Assembly (NCBI GenBank): GCA_937892665.1
Contig: CALBJF010000082.1
Location: 1 to 9,916 of the forward strand
From: an uncultured euryarchaeote
Lineage (GTDB): Archaea > Thermoplasmatota > Poseidoniia > Poseidoniales > Poseidoniaceae
Direction: 5' to 3'
DNA: 9,916 nucleotides
Part shown: piece by piece, positions 1-6,353 of the stretch
Position numbering within the stretch: the first letter of the stretch is position 1
How the letters are laid out: the number at the start of each line of letters is the position of its first letter
Notes under the pieces: generated by a model
Seen by the model: only the letters and a program-made list of their open reading frames with translations
Told to the model about the DNA's origin: nothing
The model's database searches: none
Position numbers and translations under genes: made by a program

Positions 1-166
1 GTGTGATAATTCTATTTAGACACTTGAGTAAAGTCGACTTACCTGCACCGTTTATGCCCAGTATAGAAACGAGTTCATTTTCAGGAATTGACAATTCTAT
101 CTCTTTCAAAACATGGTTGTCTCCATAACTAAACGAGAGGTTTCGAACTTGAAGTAAATTACTCAC
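1..166 (-). CDS. ABC transporter ATP-binding protein, FecE/BtuD-like (3' part missing)
   Basis: Only the first 55 codons lie in the window; the rest is beyond the left edge. Reading the minus strand from a GTG at 166 gives an ABC ATPase N-terminus: an aromatic A-loop position (Tyr14 in LSFSYGD) and a complete Walker A, GINGAGKST, at residues 37-45. The start is supported by an AGGAG ribosome-binding site that lies inside the last codons of the permease gene; the permease TGA at 171-173 is only 4 bases before this GTG, so the two are translationally coupled. Following a Peripla_BP_2 receptor and a FecCD permease, the expected product is the cytoplasmic ATPase that powers that importer (iron-chelate / haem / cobalamin class). 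The Walker B and signature motifs cannot be seen, so the subfamily assignment rests on context. Confidence 0.88.
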   Translation of the reverse strand, partial: MSNLLQVRNLSFSYGDNHVLKEIELSIPENELVSILGINGAGKSTLLKCLNRIIT

Positions 167-170
167 CGTA

Positions 171-1205
171 TCAATCTCCTCGTCTTAGTAAAAGATACAT
201 GAAAAATGGACCTCCAATTACAGAAAGCATTACCCCTACTGGAATGACAACTGGAGCGAATAATGTTCGACCGAGGGTGTCTGCTACTATCATCAAGAAC
301 GCTCCAAATACTGCTGAACATGGTATTAATTTCCTGAAATCATTTCCGACAATTATACGCGCCATATGAGGTGCTGCTAGACCAACAAAGCCTATCAAAC
401 CAGTAAATGCAATTACGATCGACGTCATCAATGCAGTCAGAATGAGGATATTTCTACGCATTTGCCTTGGATTAACTCCAGTAGAGATGGCAAAATCGTC
501 ACCTCCTAATGATAGTGCATTGAGATCCCAAGACCATTTCAGAGCAGTTGGGAGTAATCCAATGACAGCGACACTAATCCAGAGAACGTTCACAAGATTC
601 GGTCGGGAAAGACTACCAAAAGACCAGTGAGCAAGTTGTGATAATTGTTCATCGGTTGCGAAATATTGCAATATAGATACAATCGCTCCTGAAATAAAGG
701 TAATCGCAATTCCAATCAAAATATAGGATTCTGCAGAAATTGATTTCATATCACCCAGTTTGATAATAATAAATACAACGAGCAGTGAAAAAAAGAAAGC
801 ATTTGCAACAATCGCTAGCTCAGGTATATTGACAATTGAAAATCCTAAAACAATAGCAAGAGCTGAGCCAAGGGCTGCTCCTGATGAAACACCGAGCGTC
901 AAAGGAGAAACCAATGGATTCCCCAAACAACCCTGCATCAGAGCACCTGCAGTAGCCAAGGCGATGCCTCCTATTATTGCCATCAATATTCTCGGGAATC
1001 TAAGTTCCCAGATAATATTTGATTGTAGTTTATCTGGTTCATCGATTCCAAAAATGATACGAGCAGTCTTCCACATATCTAAACTGGATGAAGAACCTTG
1101 CCCGATTGCAAGTATTGAAAGGAAGACTGTCAAAACACAAAGGGCAACAATCGATAGAATTTGTTTTTTTGCATCATCAATGTGCTTCGTCGATAATGAA
1201 TCCAT
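171..1205 (-). CDS. FecCD/BtuC-family ABC transporter permease
   Basis: Integral membrane permease of the iron-siderophore / haem / cobalamin importer family, about 344 residues, the usual length. Family hallmarks are in order: RFPR (69-72), a Gly/Ala-rich segment leading to QGCLGNPLVSP (about 91-101) and LGVSSGAALG, the WSFGSL block near 194-199, then the ATPase-contact region GFVGLAAPHMAR (272-283), LGRT (311-314) and IPVG (321-324). The hydrophobic segments fit the roughly ten-helix fold of BtuC. I prefer the ATG at 1205: it follows the receptor gene's TAG (1210-1212) by 4 bases and has a GGTGGA ribosome-binding site about 6 bases upstream. An upstream TTG at 1235 would overlap the receptor gene by 26 bases and is less likely. 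Substrate cannot be read from the permease; iron is favoured by the neighbours. Confidence 0.94.
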   Translation of the reverse strand: MDSLSTKHIDDAKKQILSIVALCVLTVFLSILAIGQGSSSSLDMWKTARIIFGIDEPDKLQSNIIWELRFPRILMAIIGGIALATAGALMQGCLGNPLVSPLTLGVSSGAALGSALAIVLGFSIVNIPELAIVANAFFFSLLVVFIIIKLGDMKSISAESYILIGIAITFISGAIVSILQYFATDEQLSQLAHWSFGSLSRPNLVNVLWISVAVIGLLPTALKWSWDLNALSLGGDDFAISTGVNPRQMRRNILILTALMTSIVIAFTGLIGFVGLAAPHMARIIVGNDFRKLIPCSAVFGAFLMIVADTLGRTLFAPVVIPVGVMLSVIGGPFFMYLLLRRGD

Positions 1206-1209
1206 ATCA

Positions 1210-2304
1210 CTATCCACCAAATGAAGTGCAAACAAATTTACCTACTCTTTCAGTATCATGATGCTCTAAGTAATAATCATCCAGATACTTCTCTGCATCA
1301 ATATCCGTAAAAAGAGTAGGGTGGAAATATTTCGCTAATGTGGGTAGTCCGTGTATCATCATCGGACCTGCAAATTCTCCGGACATGATGAGCATACGAT
1401 CATCAACAATAGATTTGATTCCATCAAATCCAGCACGTCCGGCAATAAAATCCATGTGCGTTTCGCACTTATTTTCAGGATCGAAGTCATTGAAACCGAT
1501 CTCAAATGTGATCCCATCGAACATTAAGATATCTGGATTTGCATCGATTATTGCCTCCATATCAACGTGCGTGGTATGTCCTGGCAGATCGGCAAATACA
1601 TTGATGCCACCGGCCCTATCAATCAGGTCAGTCCATTGTGATGTCCCGGTTAATACAACGGGATCTCTTGTTAAAGAGGCATGATGTTCCATTACAATAT
1701 CTGGTCTATCAGACTCATTTACATTTGAAATTCGTTCTTCGACCATATTCTCGATTTCTGTAAATTCCTGAAACAACGATTCTGCTTGTTCTTCTGCTCC
1801 AAAGAGAGTAGCAAAGGTGGAAATTTCTTCTCTGAGATAGTCATATTTGTAAAAATCTAAGGCGATTACTTTAATCCCCACTGGCTCCAACTTTTCTCTT
1901 ATCATTCCTGTATCGACCATTCCATTCGTTGCAAAAACAATGTATGCATCAGGACGGCAATCGAGGAGTGCCTCAAAATCAATTTCTGAATGAGCAGACA
2001 ATTGAACAAGGGGTACATCAGATAATTCTGGCCAAATAGAGGCATCATCAAAGTCTCCTGAGACACCAACGATGACATCAAGATTGACATCAAGCATTCG
2101 CAAAACTGTGCCTGCGTAAGTGTTGGTGATAACAATCCTTTCAGGATAGTCCTCAAAACGATGCTCAATACCATTGGAATCTGTAATCACAATATTTCCA
2201 TTATGTTCTATTTCATCCTCTTGAATAGAATACTGCCAAACACCGATGGAGCAGATTATTACCAAAGCGATTTGGAATAAGGCAATACTTCGGCCACTAG
2301 ACAT
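1210..2304 (-). CDS. ABC transporter substrate-binding protein, Peripla_BP_2 (FepB/BtuF-like)
   Basis: Solute receptor of a metal-chelate importer, 364 residues. After a short basic start, residues about 7-25 are a hydrophobic segment (ALFQIALVIICSIGVW) that reads as an uncleaved membrane anchor or signal peptide. The Cys in it has no good lipobox context. The mature protein opens with the family pattern VITDSNGIEHRFEDYPERIV (39-58), then TYAGTVLRMLDV, a second-lobe LIDRAGGINVFADL (227-240) and DMEAIIDANPDILMF (248-262), and a C-terminal YLDDYY...GKFV stretch typical of archaeal iron-type receptors. A helix of about 30 residues (150-190) would be the rigid inter-lobe linker. The ATG lies inside the 3' end of the upstream surface-protein gene, an 8-base overlap (ATGTCTAG), so the two are coupled. 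Ligand unknown: ferric chelate, haem or cobalamin are all possible for the family. Confidence 0.93.
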   Translation of the reverse strand: MSSGRSIALFQIALVIICSIGVWQYSIQEDEIEHNGNIVITDSNGIEHRFEDYPERIVITNTYAGTVLRMLDVNLDVIVGVSGDFDDASIWPELSDVPLVQLSAHSEIDFEALLDCRPDAYIVFATNGMVDTGMIREKLEPVGIKVIALDFYKYDYLREEISTFATLFGAEEQAESLFQEFTEIENMVEERISNVNESDRPDIVMEHHASLTRDPVVLTGTSQWTDLIDRAGGINVFADLPGHTTHVDMEAIIDANPDILMFDGITFEIGFNDFDPENKCETHMDFIAGRAGFDGIKSIVDDRMLIMSGEFAGPMMIHGLPTLAKYFHPTLFTDIDAEKYLDDYYLEHHDTERVGKFVCTSFGG

Positions 2305-4660
2305 CGTCTTCTTTCCTCCAAAGTGTAAACATGATAGTTGAAGTCAGTAGAACAAGTACTGTCGAGCCAAGTGAAAGAGATGGAAGAGTTCCTTCGTCTT
2401 CTTTTTCAACCTCTTCAACAGTAACGAATTCGGAGGAGGAATACTCTGAAACCTTCCCACTAACCATGACATTAACTCGAAGGCGGTTTTGTCCTGCTGA
2501 CAAATCAGCAAGATTTGTGAAGTTAGAACTTCCATTGTACATCTCAACCACATTCCCCTCGTCGTCCTGAACAATCAAAGAGTACCATTCAGCATCGGGA
2601 ACAGACGACCAAGAGAGATTCAATGATTCATCATTTCCAATTGTATTCAACATGGAATCGATGACTGGAGTGACTGGAATGAAATCAACATTGATTTGAA
2701 TGTTATCACCTTCAATCAAATATCCAATATCAGTAAGTGCATTCAAAGAATACACATAGCTTCCGTCTGAATTCTTTTCGACGTCGAATGATATTGAATC
2801 GCCTTCATAGATCACTGCGTCATTCTCAATTAATTGGTAGAGTGTTGCACTCGGGAAACTTGCCCAACTGATTGTGTAATCTTTAGATGTAATATCTGAT
2901 GACTCGGTGATAAATTTTGGTTTCGTAGGAATTTCATATCCACTTAATTCATAGATTACACTGTCAGAATGAGAACCAGGTAACCTATCGATGATTTTTA
3001 CATAATTTCGAACTGTTGAATTATACCACAGTTCCCAAGAGAGAACCCCATCATTACTATCCGTGATGGTGATGTGAGTCGTGAGGAATGACTCCCCCAA
3101 AACTGTAATCTCTACGTTTTCTTGAATGGAAACAGTATTCTGCGTATCATCATATCCATTTGGATGCCCAGGAACGCCAATGATATTTGTTCGATTGAAA
3201 TGAAGAGATTCGGGGAGGGTTTCTGAGAAAAAGGCAGCTTTTTCACCCGAATTCCTAAAATCCCAACCTAATGTTCCTTCTTGAAAGTAAGATGAACTTT
3301 CAGGAGCGTCAACCCAGTAGGTTTTCACTGGCAGCAGATTTGAAGCATCGAACCATCGAAACGCCTTTTCTCCTTCTTGATAGGTATCGTCAGTAATTCG
3401 AACAAGGAATGTTTCTTGTTCTTTGTTAAATGCATCAGAGATTGTTTCGGTTCCAATCATTGTGTATGTTCTATTGTGAAAATATTCTGGTGTGTGGCTA
3501 ACGGAGTAATCCCAACTCATACCTGCTTGCCAAACCTGATCATTTGTTGGATTTGGCAAAATAATCATCAAAAGCAAAGGAGCGTTCTCATTCGTACCGT
3601 TACTGTTGTGGGCTACGATCTTGAACTCATGGGTTCCAGATTCGAGAGGAGTATACTCAAACGTGTCATATGGACCCCTGTAAAGGAGATTCTCTTCAGA
3701 TATTTCTCCTAGATATAAGGAGTAATAATCGGTATAATCGCCTCCATCCCATTCCAGGTTAAAGGGGGACATAATGACAGTTTTCGTTTGAGACAAGAAC
3801 GAGACATTATGAGGAAATTCAACATCAATTGTCGAGGTTAAATTAAGCCAATTCTCACCACTTGATACAACGTGATCAATAGGTGGCATCAATTCGATGC
3901 CATCTTGTTGAAGGGTTAGTGTTTGATTATCACCAATCGAGAGATTTCTTAACACGAAGAATCCATCAGAATTCGTGAGCACTGTCGTGTCCCCGTTACT
4001 GACTTCAACTCCTGTAACTGGAAGATTTAAGCTGTCAGAGATGTATCCGTAAATGCTGTTCATACCATCATAAAAATCAAAATGATTCGCTCTAGGATTG
4101 GATGACGAGCCTTCTTCCAATTTGAAATGAAGAGATTGGGAAGCCTGATCAGAACCATCATAATATGTTAGAATCGTGAAATATTCTCCTATTTTTAATG
4201 GTCCAAATTCAAGAGTCCCTTCAGAAGCGGTTCTATTCTCACCAGTTTCCTTCAGATAAATCCTGCTTGAGTTTGAAAGTTGGTGGTCGAGACCATCGTA
4301 CAGGTTACCGGTAATCCAATTTTTCCCTTGATAGAAATCAAGTTCCAGATCACCATCTATATTGATGGTGCGATACACAACTGTATGACCGTCATTCATG
4401 AAGTAAGCTCGAATGACGTGCTCTCCAGGTGTTATCCCATTGAGTTCATACGTTCCATTAACTGACCAAATAGAATCAAGAGAATCTACTTTTATGGATG
4501 TACTATCAGCGATCTCTCCGTTAGAATTGAACACAGATCCATATATCTTGAACGTTAAATTCTCGGAAGGGGAGATGTCATCTGCAAGTGTTGAGAGCGG
4601 TGTAACAAAACTCGAGGCTAGCAGCAGCACTACAAAAATTGTATTACTGCGCATTGTCAT
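2297..4660 (-). CDS. Large secreted surface protein with Ig/FN3-like and CarboxypepD_reg-like domains, C-terminal anchor
   Basis: About 787 residues, no close family recognised. It starts with a basic then hydrophobic signal peptide (NTIFVVLLLASSFVTPLSTLA) and ends with one membrane span (about 763-780) followed by WRKEDD, so the bulk is outside the cell. Three tandem beta-sandwich units at about 35-110, 113-195 and 200-280 have the G..V......G......S..G.F.L..L..G form of carboxypeptidase-regulatory-like domains. An Ig-like unit covers about 285-370. A beta-rich central region (about 375-575) contains WELWYNSTVRNYVKI, reminiscent of DUF3108-type domains. Two FN3-like units follow (about 583-660, 665-750). 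Around fifteen N-X-S/T sequons suggest heavy N-glycosylation. ATG codons at 4660 and 4654 each have a GAGG 6 bases upstream, so either may be the start; a TTG at 4672 is less likely. The 3' end overlaps the receptor gene, suggesting a partner of the importer. Confidence 0.85.
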   Translation of the reverse strand: MTMRSNTIFVVLLLASSFVTPLSTLADDISPSENLTFKIYGSVFNSNGEIADSTSIKVDSLDSIWSVNGTYELNGITPGEHVIRAYFMNDGHTVVYRTINIDGDLELDFYQGKNWITGNLYDGLDHQLSNSSRIYLKETGENRTASEGTLEFGPLKIGEYFTILTYYDGSDQASQSLHFKLEEGSSSNPRANHFDFYDGMNSIYGYISDSLNLPVTGVEVSNGDTTVLTNSDGFFVLRNLSIGDNQTLTLQQDGIELMPPIDHVVSSGENWLNLTSTIDVEFPHNVSFLSQTKTVIMSPFNLEWDGGDYTDYYSLYLGEISEENLLYRGPYDTFEYTPLESGTHEFKIVAHNSNGTNENAPLLLMIILPNPTNDQVWQAGMSWDYSVSHTPEYFHNRTYTMIGTETISDAFNKEQETFLVRITDDTYQEGEKAFRWFDASNLLPVKTYWVDAPESSSYFQEGTLGWDFRNSGEKAAFFSETLPESLHFNRTNIIGVPGHPNGYDDTQNTVSIQENVEITVLGESFLTTHITITDSNDGVLSWELWYNSTVRNYVKIIDRLPGSHSDSVIYELSGYEIPTKPKFITESSDITSKDYTISWASFPSATLYQLIENDAVIYEGDSISFDVEKNSDGSYVYSLNALTDIGYLIEGDNIQINVDFIPVTPVIDSMLNTIGNDESLNLSWSSVPDAEWYSLIVQDDEGNVVEMYNGSSNFTNLADLSAGQNRLRVNVMVSGKVSEYSSSEFVTVEEVEKEDEGTLPSLSLGSTVLVLLTSTIMFTLWRKEDDV

Positions 4661-4679
4661 CCTCTTCCTCAAAGAGCGA

Positions 4680-4716
4680 CACTGGAGGAGATAGGGCGAT
4701 TATACCGCCTCCAGTG
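4680..4716 (-). promoter_or_regulatory. Inverted repeat flanking a TATA-like box (candidate operator or attenuator)
   Basis: A perfect 9-bp inverted repeat, CACTGGAGG (4680-4688) and CCTCCAGTG (4708-4716), encloses 19 bases. On the minus strand these contain GTATAAT (4699-4705), at a fitting distance for a TATA box: initiation about 25 bases on would fall near 4676, leaving a short leader with the ribosome-binding site of the surface-protein gene. The element sits 33 bases after the lipoprotein stop codon, so it could equally act as an RNA hairpin that reduces read-through from the lipoprotein gene. No T-run follows, which argues against a standard archaeal terminator. Which role is real is inference. 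Confidence 0.45.
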
Positions 4717-4749
4717 CCGCAGCATGTGGATTGTAAATCAACAGTTTAT

Positions 4750-6204
4750 TCAACTGTAAGATCCAATATCTTCGGCTGTAATTCCGTAATGGTCCCAAGC
4801 AGGTTGTAGCCATGCTGAGACGTCATAGGAAGTTCCGAGTTGTGTTGCATCTGTTAAATCCAAGATTCCGTTCATCGATGTAGCACCGTAGTCAGCATAG
4901 TAACCTGGCATGTTGCTTCCAGGGAATACAGAGGCAAATCCGTTACAGATTGTCTCGTTTGTAGCTGCTGCGTATACGAGGTGTCCAGCACCCATGTTGT
5001 AGCAGACCATTTCTCCAGAAGTTGGAGATTGTACCCAAGAGAATCCATCGCAATCGCTTGCTTCTCCAGCACCGATCCATGCCATGCCGTGAGTTTGGTT
5101 GTTGTAGCAAGCATCTGTGTAATCTGCAGTGTATGCTTCAATGGTTTTCCAGAAAGCGTATGCTTCAGCTTGGTACTTCTCGCCGGACTCGTTGCTGTCC
5201 ATCTTCGAGGTGTACTTGAGTACTGCTTGTGAGTATGCAATAATGACGTTCTTGACAACAGCGTTTGTTGCGTCTGTGTAACCAGCTTGGTTGGATGCTT
5301 GAAGATCAGCAAGTCCGGTAATCATTGCTTGTTGAATGTGGTAAGTTGTGTTTGCCATTCCGTCAGCATGCTCAGTTCCAAAGTCAGCGCCTCTCTTGTT
5401 GAGAGTTGCGACAGGGCCGCAGCCAACATTTTCATCAGGTCCGTGGAAGAAGGCCCAGCCTTCATCCCAGTTGTGAGGTGCGCCAGAGTCGTTATCGACA
5501 TTTCCTGCGTCAGCCTTTCCAACAGCGGAGTTCAACTCATGGATAGTGTATGCAACCATTGCCATGTTAGCAGTGAGTTTTGCAACACCTTGGTACCTTA
5601 CAGTATCTGATGTTCCAGCAAAGTCGCCTGTTCCCTCGAGAGCAGCCATTATGTGTGCGTCAACAGATCCGTTAGCGCCGTAGTATGTATCGTAGTTGTG
5701 GTTCTTACCAGTTGCTGCAGCAAAGCCTGCAAGAGTTCTGTATGAACCGTCGCTCTTCTCTGCGTTCTTGCCGTTGGTGTAGATGCCCTTAGCAGCAGTC
5801 CACTCGCCAGCGTTTGCGTGAGCTTTTATGTCACACATATCAGCCATTAGAGAACGGTGGTTGTCGACATTGGAGGCGTAGGTGTATCCACCGTCTTCGC
5901 CATCCATTGCACTAACAGCAGATCCTCCGCTAGACGAGGAGTCGCTGCTATCGCTGCTATCGCTTGTGTCGCTGTCGCTAGCGTCACTTGTGTCGCTGCT
6001 GTCGCTGCTGTCGCTTGTGTCGCTGCTGTCGCTGCTGTCGCTGCTGTCGCTGCTGTCGCTGGTGTCAGAAGTCGTACTCGAGCTAGCATCGGAGCTACTC
6101 GAGTCATCGTCATCGTCATCGCCACCGATACAACCTGCAAATGCAGCAAGCATCATTAGTAGCACCAGTGTTATTCCTTGTGTTTGTCTCAAATTTGGTT
6201 TCAT
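4750..6204 (-). CDS. Lipoprotein with FEA1 / phytotransferrin-like iron-assimilation domain
   Basis: About 484 residues from the ATG at 6204 (a TTG at 6219 would add five). A signal peptide with lipobox AAFAGC puts the lipidated Cys at 25, followed by IGG, six Asp, and a disordered Ser-Asp linker to about residue 95. The remaining 390 residues form one domain. It recalls the algal FEA1/H43 low-iron periplasmic family, related to diatom ISIP2a phytotransferrin: AKGIYTNGKNA (138-148), SYRTLAGFAA (154-163), IHELNSA (221-227), APHNWDEGWAFF (242-253), NKRGADFG (269-276) and AYAFWKTIEAY (348-358). His, Asp, Glu and Tyr in these blocks are candidate metal ligands, and six Cys may form disulfides. 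The family call is from memory of motif order, not a search. The alternative is an EfeO/imelysin-like helical metalloprotein, but the GxHxxE pattern is absent. It precedes an iron-type ABC operon on the same strand. Confidence 0.72.
   Translation of the reverse strand: MKPNLRQTQGITLVLLMMLAAFAGCIGGDDDDDDSSSSDASSSTTSDTSDSSDSSDSSDSSDTSDSSDSSDTSDASDSDTSDSSDSSDSSSSGGSAVSAMDGEDGGYTYASNVDNHRSLMADMCDIKAHANAGEWTAAKGIYTNGKNAEKSDGSYRTLAGFAAATGKNHNYDTYYGANGSVDAHIMAALEGTGDFAGTSDTVRYQGVAKLTANMAMVAYTIHELNSAVGKADAGNVDNDSGAPHNWDEGWAFFHGPDENVGCGPVATLNKRGADFGTEHADGMANTTYHIQQAMITGLADLQASNQAGYTDATNAVVKNVIIAYSQAVLKYTSKMDSNESGEKYQAEAYAFWKTIEAYTADYTDACYNNQTHGMAWIGAGEASDCDGFSWVQSPTSGEMVCYNMGAGHLVYAAATNETICNGFASVFPGSNMPGYYADYGATSMNGILDLTDATQLGTSYDVSAWLQPAWDHYGITAEDIGSYS
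5929..6069 (-). repeat. Imperfect 9-bp tandem repeat encoding a Ser-Asp linker
   Basis: The plus strand shows repeated tcgctgctg units with tcgcttgtg and tcgctagcg variants. On the coding strand they give Ser-Ser-Asp, Thr-Ser-Asp and Ala-Ser-Asp triplets for about 47 residues. A separate 6-bp repeat at 6103-6120 encodes the preceding Asp run. The linker would hold the binding domain away from the membrane lipid anchor, as Ser-Asp repeats do in other surface proteins. Because all frames through the repeat lack stops, long false reading frames appear on the other strand. The near-identical units make length change by replication slippage likely. Confidence 0.9.
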
Positions 6205-6252
6205 GTTTTCACGTTCCAATACCCTCAGGTATGGCCTTCCGAGTGAGATGTA

Positions 6253-6268
6253 CTTCTTAATCTTTTTC
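6253..6268 (-). promoter_or_regulatory. Possible BRE/TATA promoter of the FEA1-like lipoprotein gene
   Basis: On the minus strand GAAAAAGATTAAGAAG reads as a purine-rich BRE-like GAAA followed by a weak TATA-like AGATTAAG. It would start transcription near 6232 and leave a leader of about 28 bases before the ATG at 6204. Its upstream edge overlaps the palindrome at 6265-6280, so a protein bound there would block TBP/TFB entry. The box is a poor match to the consensus; the call depends on spacing. Confidence 0.3.
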
Positions 6269-6280
6269 GGGTGCCCTAAA
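6265..6280. promoter_or_regulatory. Candidate DtxR/IdeR-type operator (near-palindrome)
   Basis: Plus strand TTTCGGGTGCCCTAAA is one base away from a perfect 16-bp palindrome, and its reverse complement matches 15 of 16 bases of the perfect palindrome at 8254-8269. The TTAGG...CCTAA core resembles boxes bound by iron- or manganese-dependent DtxR/IdeR/SirR-family repressors in archaea and bacteria (established for the family; the exact consensus for this organism is not known to me). It lies in the divergent region between the FEA1-like lipoprotein gene and the glycosyltransferase gene and could control either or both. Confidence 0.6.
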
Positions 6281-6283
6281 CTT

Positions 6284-6299
6284 ATTTGGCAGACCTAAA
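6284..6299. promoter_or_regulatory. Weaker second copy of the operator
   Basis: ATTTGGCAGACCTAAA keeps one good CCTAAA half and a degenerate left half (10 of 16 positions match the perfect palindrome). Its centre is 19 bp from that of the stronger site, close to two helical turns, which would place two repressor dimers on the same face of the DNA. Taken alone it would not be convincing; the spacing is the argument. Confidence 0.35.
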
Positions 6300-6353
6300 A
6301 ATCAAAACCTTGAACAAGCCCATTCCGCAGCAGTGGTCTATTGGGTTCTGGCG

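Noticed and set aside
760..1224. Plus-strand frame of 154 codons
   Set aside because: It is antisense to the FecCD permease, which carries all family motifs; the antisense product has no recognisable features.
1902..2174. Second minus-strand frame of 90 codons inside the receptor gene, as a possible sign of a frameshift
   Set aside because: The receptor frame is continuous through this region with expected family motifs on both sides, so no frameshift is needed.
5929..6069. CRISPR-like or satellite array
   Set aside because: The units are 9 bp without spacers and are in frame within a coding region.
4750..6204. Imelysin / EfeO (M75) iron protein as the identity of the lipoprotein
   Set aside because: The diagnostic GxHxxE motif is not seen, and the order of the conserved blocks fits the FEA1 type better; kept only as an alternative.
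5847..6298. Long reading frames of Ala/Thr- or Leu/Ser-rich protein in other frames and on the plus strand over the Ser-Asp repeat
   Set aside because: The 9-bp repeat has no stops in several frames; these frames are low-complexity products of the repeat and lie against the lipoprotein gene, which has a signal peptide and lipobox.
6302..6319. Shared words (AAAACCTT, GAACAA) beside both palindromes, as a sign that the two regions are duplicates
   Set aside because: The words occur in different order and distance from the palindromes and the flanks do not align; they look like chance in AT-rich sequence.
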